Origin: Parapedobacter koreensis
GTDB taxonomy: Bacteria > Bacteroidota > Bacteroidia > Sphingobacteriales > Sphingobacteriaceae
NCBI RefSeq assembly: GCF_900109365.1
Contig: NZ_FNZR01000001.1
Span: forward strand, 744,001-808,000
Direction of reading: 5' to 3'
DNA length: 64,000 bases
In this document: positions 15,717-24,872 of the stretch, one piece after another
Numbering within the stretch: the first letter of the stretch is position 1
Layout: each line of letters opens with the position of its first letter
Notes under the pieces: model-generated
Databases searched by the model: none
The model's input: the letters and a program-made list of their open reading frames with translations, nothing else
What the model was told of the DNA's origin: nothing
Position numbers and translations under genes: made by a program

Positions 15717-17000
15717 ATGAAAAAATTATCCTTCTTTTTTATTTTAATTGCATGCCTTGGCTGCGAGTCCCCTCAACCGACAGGCCGGGTACGCATCCAC
15801 GGCGAATTCCCTCCGGTAGCCGGTGCCTATCTCCGGCTTGCTTTCTACAGGCAGGAGCGGCTAAAGGTCATCGAAACTCCACTGAAGCAAGGCAAATTCG
15901 ACTTTTACTTGGACAGCGCCGTGACCGGGGTATACAACTTTTCCATCAAGTGGCCGGTCCCGGAAAGAAACCGCTTCGAAACCACCCGTGATGCTAACGG
16001 GCAAATCATCCGCAAAAAGTTCCCGCCCCATATCTTTACTCGATACATTCTTAGAAAAGAGCTGTATATCAATCCCGTACAGGCAACAACGTACCATATC
16101 GCGCCGGAAAAAGAAATCACGATGCGGATGATCGATAAATTCACCACGGATGATTATGATCGTCCCGATTTATTCCGGCTGAAACTGACGACCACCTCGG
16201 CTGATGCCCGGTACTACGAAACGCTGGACAGCCTAAAAAAATACCACTACGACATGAATATCCACCTGATCTCCGATAGTATCCGGCGGCATATGGCGGT
16301 ATTGCCGAAGGGAAATAATGCGGTATTAATTCTCGCCGAAAAAATCAATGCCGAACGCAACATCTCATCTTATCTCAGGGCCAGAAGAAACTTAGCCCGC
16401 CGACATCCCGACAATCCCGTTGCCGCGCTGGACATCCTGGAGGTCAGCAATGAACAACTGCTGGAAAACCTCAACGACTACACAGCATTACTCGACGATA
16501 TGGAGGGCAGGGCCCGGGAGAGTGAATATCATACACTGGCACGTTCAAAATTGGCAGGCCTTGCAAATCCATTGAAGGAAGGGGCCCTTTTTGAATTGCC
16601 GGAAGGGAAAACACCTTCGGGAGAAAACCCAAGTTTCCGGCCTGAAGACAGCCAGTATACGCTCGTGGAGTTCTGGGCTTCCTGGTGTATCCCCTGCCGG
16701 GAGCAAAACCCCGCTTGGAATAACCTGTCGGCGCGTTACGGAAACCGGGGATTCCGGATTCTGGGTGTCTCATTAGACTCGGACACGGACAGTTGGCTGA
16801 AAGCCATTGCGGATGATAAGCTATCCGGTTGGCTCCACCTTTCAGACTATGGTGCGTTCAAGGGAATGAACGCCGTGAAATATGGCATCCAGTCCATCCC
16901 GTACAACGTACTGATAGACAGCAATGGCCGTGTGGCGGAACAGCACATAACGCCCGAACAATTGGATGAATTCTTAGACCTAAATCTGGCAAAACATTGA
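15717..17000 (+). CDS. TlpA-like thioredoxin-domain lipoprotein
   Basis: 427-residue protein. The N-terminus is a lipoprotein signal (LIACLGC; lipidated Cys13 or Cys16). The middle part (about 25-280) resembles the DUF4369-type beta-rich plus helical region common in Bacteroidota TlpA proteins. The C-terminal thioredoxin fold (about 285-420) carries WCIPC with Cys324 and Cys327. It probably acts as a thiol-disulfide reductase on the periplasmic side of a membrane. It follows the small peptide gene after a hairpin and may be expressed by read-through. The substrate is unknown. Confidence 0.9.
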   Translation: MKKLSFFFILIACLGCESPQPTGRVRIHGEFPPVAGAYLRLAFYRQERLKVIETPLKQGKFDFYLDSAVTGVYNFSIKWPVPERNRFETTRDANGQIIRKKFPPHIFTRYILRKELYINPVQATTYHIAPEKEITMRMIDKFTTDDYDRPDLFRLKLTTTSADARYYETLDSLKKYHYDMNIHLISDSIRRHMAVLPKGNNAVLILAEKINAERNISSYLRARRNLARRHPDNPVAALDILEVSNEQLLENLNDYTALLDDMEGRARESEYHTLARSKLAGLANPLKEGALFELPEGKTPSGENPSFRPEDSQYTLVEFWASWCIPCREQNPAWNNLSARYGNRGFRILGVSLDSDTDSWLKAIADDKLSGWLHLSDYGAFKGMNAVKYGIQSIPYNVLIDSNGRVAEQHITPEQLDEFLDLNLAKH

Positions 17001-17337
17001 CAGGTATATCCACGCCTCGCTAATTGTAATTCCGGTATTAGAAGTATTATGTAATTTTGCAAAAGAATATGATGATGAAAAATTTACAGCCGGAATTATA
17101 AATGACATGTGGTGACAAACAATTACCTGATCTTGGCTGGATTGGCCTAGGCAGGCTTACTGCATAACCGTTCTATATACTTTCAAACTTAACGAGGCAT
17201 TTAAACTATAAAGCGACCTAACTATTGAGCATATAGGATTGAAAAAATAGGCGTTACTAACATCAGTGACTCTAATCGGGCAAGCGTTGCAAGATTACCC
17301 TTCCTGCTAACCATAAAGTCAAAACCTATAATTAAAC
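17001..17337. other. 337-bp intergenic region
   Basis: No supported gene. It contains a 9-bp inverted repeat, TAATTCCGG (17027-17035) and CCGGAATTA (17090-17098), with a TAATTTTG -7-like box (17052-17059) between the arms but no -33 at the right distance. Two minute frames (10 codons from 17069, 21 from 17102) are too short to call. Confidence 0.5.
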
Positions 17338-18321
17338 ATGAAAATTTTTTATAACTCCCTCTGTTGTTCATTCTTGGTCTGTCTTACGCTGTTTAATCCC
17401 GTCAAAGCACAAGATTTATATACTTCCAAAATCAGTGAAGCCCAACCATATATCCAAGCCAAGGATTATATCAAAGCGGCACAATTTTATTCAGAAGCTT
17501 TTTCTTCCAATCATAATCTAGGACGCCCTGACCACCGTTATGAAGCTGCGCGACTATGGGCATTGGGGGATGAAACGGATTCTGCATTTTATCAACTCGA
17601 TAGGGTAGTTAAAGCTGGCTATAGGGATTATTTGACCATCAGACTGGATACGGCGTTCGACAGTTTACACAATACTATTAGATGGAATAACATATTGGAT
17701 TCAATAAGGGCAAATGGGTTGAAAACAGAAGAAGCTAGGTTCAAAAATATCAACAAGCGGCTGGCCTTGCTATTAGATACGGTACACATCGATGATCAGT
17801 TGTATCGACTGCAAATGTCAGTTATTGAGTTTAAATATGGATGGGATTCACCGGAAATGGCGGCGGTAATAGCCCTCATAGATGATTATGACAAAAGAAA
17901 TGTGCAAAAGGTTACCAATATACTGGATGAGTACGGTTGGCTTGGCAAGGAAGATATAGGTGAACAAGGAAACGAGACGCTATTCCTCGTTATTCAACAC
18001 AGTGATTTAGCTACCCAAGAACGGTATCTCCCTATGATAAGCCAAGCCGTGAAAGATGGTAAGGCAAAACCGTCAAGTTTGGCGTTACTGGAAGATAGGA
18101 TTGCTTTAAGGCAAGGAAAAGAACAACTGTATGGCAGCCAAATTATTCGAGACGACAAGACGGGCAAGTATTATGTCCAACCATTGGTTGATCCAGAAAA
18201 CGTTGATAAAAGACGTGATGAAGTAGGGCTACAACCCATTGCTGAGTATGTACGCCAATGGGGAATTGTTTGGAGCATTGAGCAATACAACCGAGATATC
18301 AAAAAGTATTGGCAAAAATAA
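17338..18321 (+). CDS. Exported DUF6624-type protein
   Basis: 327 residues with a signal peptide (1-24, ending VKAQ). The segment 25-110 looks like TPR-type helices (YIKAAQFYSEAF). The C-terminal half matches the DUF6624 pattern: DDQLYRLQ near 155, DEYGWLGKEDIG near 200-211, FLVIQHSDLATQERYLP near 220, EDRIALRQGKEQLYGSQ and a final VGLQPIAEYV. The family is widespread in Bacteroidota but its function is unknown. No promoter could be defined. Confidence 0.8.
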   Translation: MKIFYNSLCCSFLVCLTLFNPVKAQDLYTSKISEAQPYIQAKDYIKAAQFYSEAFSSNHNLGRPDHRYEAARLWALGDETDSAFYQLDRVVKAGYRDYLTIRLDTAFDSLHNTIRWNNILDSIRANGLKTEEARFKNINKRLALLLDTVHIDDQLYRLQMSVIEFKYGWDSPEMAAVIALIDDYDKRNVQKVTNILDEYGWLGKEDIGEQGNETLFLVIQHSDLATQERYLPMISQAVKDGKAKPSSLALLEDRIALRQGKEQLYGSQIIRDDKTGKYYVQPLVDPENVDKRRDEVGLQPIAEYVRQWGIVWSIEQYNRDIKKYWQK

Positions 18322-18402
18322 GGGGTTAGTTAGCTTATCAATCAAAATATTGAGAAAGTTTCCATTTACCAGGCAGCCTGTGCTCAAAAAAGAACCGAAA
18401 AA

Positions 18403-19167
18403 TTATGCGTCCTTGCCAATCCGCTCGCTCAACGTCTTGTAAAGCTCCGCTAACTCAGCCTCATCTTCCAACAGCACTAAATGCTTTTGCATCGTCCCGA
18501 TGTCATGCCGTACCGCTGGTCCCGTCTGTACGTCTTTTGGCTGATGGACCATCACTTTCTCCGCCGTTTCGAGAATGAGCGGCCGGATGAGGTCGAAATC
18601 AAGCCCATGCTCGCGGAGAATATCCGCACCGATAGCATAGAGGTGGTTGCTGAAATTGCAGGCGAATACTGCCGCTACATGCAAGGAAAGACGCTGCTTG
18701 GAATCACAGGGGAAGACGCGGTTGGACAAGTTTCCAGCGAGTCCAGCCAGTGCTGTATAAGTGATCGGGTCAGAAGCTTCCACGGCAATCGGAACTACGG
18801 AAAAGTCAACCGCCTTGGCCTTGGAAAAAGTCTGTACCGGATACAGCACACCGTACTTGCCTGCATGCCCGGCCAACACATCCATGGCCACGCTGCCTGC
18901 TGTATGGACGACCATACCTTTCAATGAAACAGGCAACTGAGCCACCACCTGCGCAAGGACATCATCCTTTACGGCGATAATGTAAAGATCCGCATTGGTC
19001 GCTATTCCGGTGACATCGTCTATGGCCTGCGCATTGACGGTACCAGCCAACGCTGCTGCATGTGCTTGAGTAGGGCTGTATACCTGCATGATACGATACC
19101 CGGCATCCACAAGCGCCCGCCCCAAATGCGTAGCCACATTGCCGCTGCCAAGCAATACAATATCCAT
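18403..19167 (-). CDS. Rossmann-fold DUF2520 protein
   Basis: 254 residues. The N-terminal NAD(P)-binding domain shows the glycine motif in LLGSGNVATHLG (5-16) and is related to F420-dependent NADP oxidoreductases; the C-terminal helical half (about 125-250) is DUF2520. Members look like dehydrogenases but the substrate is not established. Its ATG overlaps the TGA of the CcsA gene by one base (19167), so it is the last gene of the cytochrome c assembly operon, a linkage often seen in this phylum. Confidence 0.88.
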   Translation of the reverse strand: MDIVLLGSGNVATHLGRALVDAGYRIMQVYSPTQAHAAALAGTVNAQAIDDVTGIATNADLYIIAVKDDVLAQVVAQLPVSLKGMVVHTAGSVAMDVLAGHAGKYGVLYPVQTFSKAKAVDFSVVPIAVEASDPITYTALAGLAGNLSNRVFPCDSKQRLSLHVAAVFACNFSNHLYAIGADILREHGLDFDLIRPLILETAEKVMVHQPKDVQTGPAVRHDIGTMQKHLVLLEDEAELAELYKTLSERIGKDA

Positions 19168-21614
19168 CAGGCTTTTTGAGGTTTAATTTCTTTATTGCGG
19201 CGTAGAATAGACAAGAAGAATCCGATGGTCATCACAATCGCCCCACACCAAAAGAAATTGATATACGGGAATTTGATGGCCTTAAACACCACCCACCGCT
19301 TCTCAGGTACTGGTTTTTGATATACCATGAGTTCCAGTTTGTCCTTCTGAGGCATGATGTTGCTAAACCGCAGCCGCAGCCCTTGCTCTTCCACGTCTTT
19401 GAATAGATCAAACGTAGAACCTCCACGGATTAAAAACACAGGCTCGGCCTCATAGGTCTCCCCACTCACGGCATGTACTTTCAATTTTAGGCCCACAATG
19501 ACATCATCATTCCCACGGGGGATGTTTTGTACGGTAGCATTGCGGTTGATGCCTTCCACTACGATGTATCCATTGCGGTAGCGCAGCGTATCGCCGATGT
19601 TGGTCTCGTAGATGGCTGGTTCCTCATAATCTTCAAAGCCGCTTTGCTCTCCTTTCTGACCTTGCTGGTGGGCGTCCGACATTGCTGCGGTAATCAACGT
19701 GTATACGTCGTGGGTGAGGTAATGTTTGGTTGCTGGGGTACCAATAAGCCCTCCCATCTGGGGGTTGTTCTGCGCAAAAGGCCGAAGCTGGAAACTTTGC
19801 GTCACCCTGCCCGATTCCTCGTCTATCTTTTCGTAGTTGATTTTGTAATACACATTGGGTGGCGCCACGCTATCGCCTACATAGGTAATGCGGTAGTCAC
19901 CCATTTGCGCAGGTTCGCCTTCGGTAAGAAAGAGGTTGTCGCCAGGTTTCTCCACCTGATCAAAGCCCGCCACCGCAATGTAGTTGCTGCTATTGACGGA
20001 AATCACCTCGTTTGTGGCGGCAGCAACTAATGCCCCAATAAGCAACAAGCCAAATCCGATGTGGGCCACTGCTGACCCGGTGAGCTTCCACTTGCCCCTG
20101 ATAGCTTCGCCCAATATCTTGCCATTGGCCACAATGGTGTAAGCCGCAGAAAAGACCAATAGGATGTACATGAAATTGGTGTACACATCAGCCACGTATA
20201 CGACGATAGCTGTGACCACGATGGCCACGACCAACGAGGCAATAGCTGCGGCGTAGAACTTGCGGACATCCGTGCGCTTGTACTTCATGAATTGCGTAAA
20301 TGCGGAGAGCAGCCCAACGACCACGGCAAAGCCGGCCTGCCACTTGTTGTAGTGTTGTACAGGCTCAACAGGTGGTGCCACCTTGGTCCCAAAAATCGCA
20401 TTGAATACCGGGATGGAGGTGGAAGCGATAATTTGCACGCAGGCGACCGTCAGCACCAGCGCACCGATAAACAGCCAAAACTCACGGGAGTAAATGTCTT
20501 CTTCTTTTTGTGTTGACGGCATGGTCTTCTTGTGTCTTACCAACAGGTAGACCATGATGCCCAAAAAGATAATGTTAAATGCCACCAGTTGCCAATAAAG
20601 GCCCAGGTCGGTAAAGGAATGTACCGATGTCTCACCCAACACGCCACTGCGCGTGAGGAAGGAAGCATAGATGACCAACACAAAGCTGATCATCACCAAA
20701 AACGAGGCGGTGAAATAAGAATGGCCGGAATTTTTATAAGCCACCATCACATGTACGGCCGCAATGAGCGTGAGCCAGGGAATGATGGATGCGTTTTCCA
20801 CCGGATCCCACGCCCAGAACCCCCCGAAGTTAAGGGCTTCATAGGCCCAGAACGATCCCATAATGATGCCCGCGCCCAGCGTCATTACCGCAAAAAGTGC
20901 CCAGGGAATGCCCGGTGTAATCCATTCTTTATAGCGCCGCTGCCATAAACCGGCCACGGCATAGGCGAAAGGCACTATCATTGCCGCAAAGCCAAGGAAA
21001 AGGGTGGGCGGATGGATGACCATCCAATAATTCTGCAGCAATGCATTGAGGCCCCTACCATCGGCTATCATGCTCAGGTAATTCGGATCAGCGAAAATCG
21101 GCAAATCCATGGCATCCCTGAAGAGGATGAAAGGCGAGCTGCCTACCCGTTCTCCGAAAATCACTATGCCAATGAGCATGGATCCCAGTACGGCTTGGCA
21201 AAGCATGACTACGGCCATCACAGGATTTTCCCAACTTTTCGACTTAAAAACCAATACCGCGCCCAGCACGACCTGCCAAAACATCCAAAGCCAAAAGCTG
21301 CCTTCCTGGCCTTCCCAAAAACTGGAAATGATGTAATGCGTGGGCAATGACCTGGAAGAATGGGCCCATGCATAATGGTATTCGAAAAGGTGGTTATAAA
21401 TGATGTAATATAAACAGGTACCAATACCTATCACAGCAACCACATTCGTCCAAAAGGCGATGCGCGCTATGGTTTTCCACGATTGGTCTTCCTTGTATTT
21501 AGCGGCAAAATAATAGCTGATGCAAGCCAATAACGCCGTTCCAAAGGAAAGAATGACAAAGAATTGCCCGATTTTTCCAGGCAAGAGGGTTTCACCTACA
21601 TATGTTATATCCAT
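19167..21614 (-). CDS. ccsA: Cytochrome c assembly protein CcsA/CcmF type
   Basis: 815-residue polytopic membrane protein that ligates heme to apocytochrome c. The WWD-like heme motif GGFWAWDPVENAS lies at about 263-275 (Asp270), flanked by conserved histidines, within about 15 predicted TM segments and a large periplasmic domain near 560-770. This corresponds to CcmF of the CcmABCDEFGH system. It begins 3 bp after the CcmE stop, so it receives heme from CcmE in the same operon. CcmA-D are not in the window. Confidence 0.92.
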   Translation of the reverse strand: MDITYVGETLLPGKIGQFFVILSFGTALLACISYYFAAKYKEDQSWKTIARIAFWTNVVAVIGIGTCLYYIIYNHLFEYHYAWAHSSRSLPTHYIISSFWEGQEGSFWLWMFWQVVLGAVLVFKSKSWENPVMAVVMLCQAVLGSMLIGIVIFGERVGSSPFILFRDAMDLPIFADPNYLSMIADGRGLNALLQNYWMVIHPPTLFLGFAAMIVPFAYAVAGLWQRRYKEWITPGIPWALFAVMTLGAGIIMGSFWAYEALNFGGFWAWDPVENASIIPWLTLIAAVHVMVAYKNSGHSYFTASFLVMISFVLVIYASFLTRSGVLGETSVHSFTDLGLYWQLVAFNIIFLGIMVYLLVRHKKTMPSTQKEEDIYSREFWLFIGALVLTVACVQIIASTSIPVFNAIFGTKVAPPVEPVQHYNKWQAGFAVVVGLLSAFTQFMKYKRTDVRKFYAAAIASLVVAIVVTAIVVYVADVYTNFMYILLVFSAAYTIVANGKILGEAIRGKWKLTGSAVAHIGFGLLLIGALVAAATNEVISVNSSNYIAVAGFDQVEKPGDNLFLTEGEPAQMGDYRITYVGDSVAPPNVYYKINYEKIDEESGRVTQSFQLRPFAQNNPQMGGLIGTPATKHYLTHDVYTLITAAMSDAHQQGQKGEQSGFEDYEEPAIYETNIGDTLRYRNGYIVVEGINRNATVQNIPRGNDDVIVGLKLKVHAVSGETYEAEPVFLIRGGSTFDLFKDVEEQGLRLRFSNIMPQKDKLELMVYQKPVPEKRWVVFKAIKFPYINFFWCGAIVMTIGFFLSILRRNKEIKPQKA

Positions 21615-21617
21615 CTA

Positions 21618-22025
21618 CTATATTGCTTGAATAGCGGCTGCCTCTGTCACCTCCACTTCGTCTTGGTTATATTTTGAGGGGCATTTCATCAGAATCTTGC
21701 TGGCGTGAAACTCCTCGCCTATCATTTTGCCCGTCAGTACAATTTGTTCCGAACGCTCAATGTCCTGGGGCTTAGCACCACGGAATACCACCCTGCACTC
21801 GGTACTGTCATTGTCATACATATAAAACGAAAAATGATTGGCATCTACGGTTGGATTGTACAATAAATCTTTTTCTTTATTAAGCACACCAACCACGTAT
21901 AATTCAGATTGCTTCTCCTTCGCCTCGGTAAATGTTGAATAGGTACTTGAATCCGTATATATCACAATAATCATTGCAATAGCAATGGCGATGATGATGA
22001 TCCCTATTACCGAACTTTTCTTCAT
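21618..22025 (-). CDS. ccmE: Heme chaperone CcmE, Cys-type
   Basis: 135-residue membrane-anchored periplasmic heme chaperone. One TM helix (about 5-24) precedes the beta-barrel OB domain. The heme attachment site reads CPSKY with Cys115 and Tyr119, the CxxxY variant, in place of the HxxxY of Escherichia coli CcmE. I choose ATG 22025 because GGGGGATAAAG lies before it and TM1 then sits at the N-terminus; a longer frame begins at 22061. Confidence 0.88.
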   Translation of the reverse strand: MKKSSVIGIIIIAIAIAMIIVIYTDSSTYSTFTEAKEKQSELYVVGVLNKEKDLLYNPTVDANHFSFYMYDNDSTECRVVFRGAKPQDIERSEQIVLTGKMIGEEFHASKILMKCPSKYNQDEVEVTEAAAIQAI

Positions 22026-22058
22026 GTCTTTATCCCCCAATGAATTAATACCGGAATG

Positions 22059-22090
22059 CAAAATTACGAATTGAAAAACGAAGCTACGAA
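22059..22090 (-). promoter_or_regulatory. Putative promoter of the ccmE operon
   Basis: On the minus strand TAATTTTG (22066-22059) matches TAnnTTTG and is preceded after 20 bp by TTCG (22090-22087), one mismatch from TTTG. Transcription would start near 22052, 27 bp before ATG 22025. Confidence 0.5.
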
Positions 22091-22161
22091 TATTGCAAAT
22101 GATTGCTGTTTTTTAGAATTATTCTAAACAGTGGATGTGCCGACTCTAACAAAAAATCCAT

Positions 22162-23157
22162 ATGTTTGCTCCGCGAGAAACGGCTATACCATTCATGATC
22201 AACAACCTATATACTATCCTCAAGGCCTGCTTAATGGCCATGCTTTTTTTTGACCATACTGGATGCCTTGCACAACATGTCCCACATTCCGAATTTAATT
22301 TCCGGAATGACAACGACCTTTACCTATTCAACAAACAGGATCAATACTATACCAACGGTGTATTTTTCAATATCCGCAGGACTGTGGATAGCGCGTCCTT
22401 GTCGTCGAATGAGGTAAATAGGCTTTGGGGCATTACAATAGGCCAAAAGATGTACAATGCATATACGGCCCAAATCCGTTATATTGAAGAAGTTGACCGG
22501 CCCATTACGGCTTACCTCTTTCTTGCCGTGGATATCGATCGGTATTTTGCCAATGAGACATTGCTGTCCTTTACAGGGGAAATCGGCACTATCGGGCAGC
22601 GGGCACTCGGGCAGCAATTTCAGAAAAGCATCCATAAGGTACTGAACCTGTATGATATCGCTGGATGGGAATATCAGTTGGAAAATGCTTTTGGCATTGA
22701 TGCTGCTGTGCAATATGGTGGATTGCTATACCGTAATGCGCAGCAGTGGTTTGATCTATCCGCCCAAGCGGAAGCTAAATTGGGATTAAATCATACCGGG
22801 ATGTCAATCGCACCGACGATACGCTTGGGGCAACTGAATTCGTTCCATCAATCTGCCTATACATATAGCCGACTGCAAACTGCGGCCAAGCCTGTAGGTA
22901 ATGAACTGTTTTTTTTCTATAGCCCGCAGTTGAATTTCGTAGGCTACGATGCTACCCTGCAAGGAGGGATGTTTTTGCGTGACAAAGGCCCGGTGACCCA
23001 TACACCTGCGCGCTGGGTGTGGTACAACAATGTAGGCGTGATGTACGCCCAGCATGCGCTCACGCTACGCTTGCAATACATCTTTTACACGAAGGAGGTA
23101 CCGGGGATGTTTTTCAGGCACCGCTATGGCTCCGTAGGAATGAGTTATCGGTTTTAA
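22162..23157 (+). CDS. LpxR-like outer membrane protein (DUF2219)
   Basis: 331 residues (320 if the ATG at 22195 is used, which places the signal peptide at the N-terminus). The mature start contains NDNDLYLFNKQDQYYTNG, the hallmark of the LpxR / lipid A deacylase family, a 12-stranded outer membrane barrel that removes 3'-acyloxyacyl chains from lipid A. The C-terminus ends in Phe, as expected for a BamA client. The catalytic His/Ser were not placed with certainty, so deacylase activity is inferred. A lipid A role would suit the glycan locus 6 kb away. Confidence 0.8.
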   Translation: MFAPRETAIPFMINNLYTILKACLMAMLFFDHTGCLAQHVPHSEFNFRNDNDLYLFNKQDQYYTNGVFFNIRRTVDSASLSSNEVNRLWGITIGQKMYNAYTAQIRYIEEVDRPITAYLFLAVDIDRYFANETLLSFTGEIGTIGQRALGQQFQKSIHKVLNLYDIAGWEYQLENAFGIDAAVQYGGLLYRNAQQWFDLSAQAEAKLGLNHTGMSIAPTIRLGQLNSFHQSAYTYSRLQTAAKPVGNELFFFYSPQLNFVGYDATLQGGMFLRDKGPVTHTPARWVWYNNVGVMYAQHALTLRLQYIFYTKEVPGMFFRHRYGSVGMSYRF

Positions 23158-23573
23158 AACCAATCCTTTTTCCGGTTGATTTTTCGCAGTGCCTGCTGGC
23201 GCTTCGTGTCAAGGCGCTTTTCAACGGATGCTTTGGAAGGTTTGGTCGCCTTACGTGGTTTTTCGACCTTGATGGCGTTGGCCAGTAGCACGGCTAATTT
23301 CTGCAGCGCAATTTCTTTATTCTGCAATTGGCTGCGACTTTCCTGGCTGGTCACTTGCAACAATCCGTCGCTTTGCAAACGGCTAATAAGACGTTTTCGG
23401 ATACGTACTTTTTCGGCCGTTGAAAAGAATGGTGCAGCGTCAATATCAAAGAGCAAGGTGACCTTGGTCTCTACTTTATTGACATGCTGGCCACCACTAC
23501 CCCCGCTCCGGGAGGTCTGAAATTGCACAAACGGCAACAACGCACCGATATCAATCTGCTTATTCGATGCCAT
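23154..23573 (-). CDS. arfB: Alternative ribosome-rescue factor ArfB
   Basis: 139-residue peptidyl-tRNA hydrolase of the class-I release factor fold. GGQ is at 27-29 in SGGSGGQHVNK. The C-terminus is a Lys/Arg-rich tail (about 105-139) that enters the mRNA channel of stalled ribosomes. Together these identify ArfB (YaeJ) rather than a decoding release factor. It overlaps the symporter stop by 14 bp and ends 4 bases inside the convergent LpxR-like gene. Confidence 0.93.
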   Translation of the reverse strand: MASNKQIDIGALLPFVQFQTSRSGGSGGQHVNKVETKVTLLFDIDAAPFFSTAEKVRIRKRLISRLQSDGLLQVTSQESRSQLQNKEIALQKLAVLLANAIKVEKPRKATKPSKASVEKRLDTKRQQALRKINRKKDWF

Positions 23574-24828
23574 CCGTATCTAACTCCTCGTTTGAGTGCA
23601 ATGTATTCTTGCCCAACGCAAAACGACTCACCAGCATGGCAGCCACGGTATCGCCCGTAGCATTCAGTACCGTAGCCATGGGATCGACCAGCGTGCCGAT
23701 AATCATCACTGCCGGAATGGCTTCCGTGGGCAGCCCGTATACCGAAATCATCAGCATCTCCCCAATGTACCCGCCATTGGGAATACCGCCCGCCACGATG
23801 CTGACCAATACGGTGATGCCAAGAGCGGTAAGCAATGTCATCGGCTCGAAAAAATCCCGACCGATGAGCACGAAGGCGACATAAATCTTGACGATGCTGG
23901 ACATGGATGATCCGTTTTTGTGCAACGTGGTTCCCAATGGGATCACCACATTGGCCACCGCAGCGGGGATACCCATCTTAGGGGCCGCCGCGAGGTTGAC
24001 AGGCATCGTGGCGATACTGCTGCAGGTACTGATAGCCGTAGCGGAAGGCAGGATATTGTTTCTCCAAAAACGATTGACACCAATCTTGCCAGCAGCGAGG
24101 TACGCATAGCCACTGAAGAATACCAGAAAGTAAAATGCACCCAGAATGTAATACAAGCCCAGCGGCTTGGCATAAAACCCGAAAAGCGCTGGACCAATGG
24201 TCCCTACCTGATAGGCAAAATAAGCCCCCAGACCTATCGGAGCAACTTTCATGATGAGTATGAGCAGTTGCTTCATAACCTCGTTTGCTGACGACAAAAA
24301 CCTCCGGAACGAAGCCCCCGCATCTCCCGACCGCTGCGCAGCAATCCCCAGAAGAAAGGAAAAAATAACGAATGCCAACATGTTTTCGCGGGATAGCAGC
24401 TTGTAGAATTCATCCACCGTCACAAACCTGACCAATTTGTCCCCCCAGGTGTCATTGGGATCGCTCTGTAGCAATTCACTCGTTGGTTCCTGAGCAGCTT
24501 GGGGCGCTTCGACCGGAAAAAACCACAATGCAATAATTGTGCATATCGCAGCAATAAGGACGGTACCCAAAAACACGGCAGCCATAACGGAAATGATCCG
24601 TCCAAGTTTTTGCGACCTGTCGATGTTGGCTACTGCCGAAGCGATGGCAAAAAACAGCAAGGGGATGACTGCGGCAAACAGGAGATTCAGGAAAATGTCT
24701 CCCAATGGTTTTAGCCAAGTAACCGTATCCGGAAAAAACCCTCCGATGATACTTCCTATCAGAATGCCCAGCAATAGAAGCAGGATGCTTCCGTAATGCT
24801 GAAAGAAATGGGACGTCTGCCTTTCCAT
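23560..24828 (-). CDS. Dicarboxylate/amino acid:cation symporter (DAACS)
   Basis: 422-residue membrane transporter of the GltP/DctA family with about eight TM segments and two re-entrant loops. The serine-rich loop is recognisable in TAISTCSSIATMP (about 265-277), and the C-terminal NxxGD motif appears as NATGDTV. It takes up glutamate, aspartate or C4-dicarboxylates with protons or sodium. The start is divergent from mnmD. Substrate not determined. Confidence 0.9.
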   Translation of the reverse strand: MERQTSHFFQHYGSILLLLLGILIGSIIGGFFPDTVTWLKPLGDIFLNLLFAAVIPLLFFAIASAVANIDRSQKLGRIISVMAAVFLGTVLIAAICTIIALWFFPVEAPQAAQEPTSELLQSDPNDTWGDKLVRFVTVDEFYKLLSRENMLAFVIFSFLLGIAAQRSGDAGASFRRFLSSANEVMKQLLILIMKVAPIGLGAYFAYQVGTIGPALFGFYAKPLGLYYILGAFYFLVFFSGYAYLAAGKIGVNRFWRNNILPSATAISTCSSIATMPVNLAAAPKMGIPAAVANVVIPLGTTLHKNGSSMSSIVKIYVAFVLIGRDFFEPMTLLTALGITVLVSIVAGGIPNGGYIGEMLMISVYGLPTEAIPAVMIIGTLVDPMATVLNATGDTVAAMLVSRFALGKNTLHSNEELDTDGIE

Positions 24829-24858
24829 ATTTTGGTTACTAAAGTAGCGGATTTATTT

Positions 24859-24866
24859 TATGTTTG
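24859..24866 (+). promoter_or_regulatory. Putative -7 box immediately upstream of mnmD
   Basis: TATGTTTG matches TAnnTTTG. Transcription would start near 24873, which is the A of the first ATG, implying a leaderless mRNA. The nearest TTTG upstream is 24 bp away, longer than usual. Confidence 0.4.
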
Positions 24867-24872
24867 CACCAC

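Noticed and set aside
17027-17098. 9-bp inverted repeat as ends of a mobile element
   Set aside because: The arms are only 72 bp apart end to end and enclose no gene or target duplication; at best a regulatory or RNA structure.
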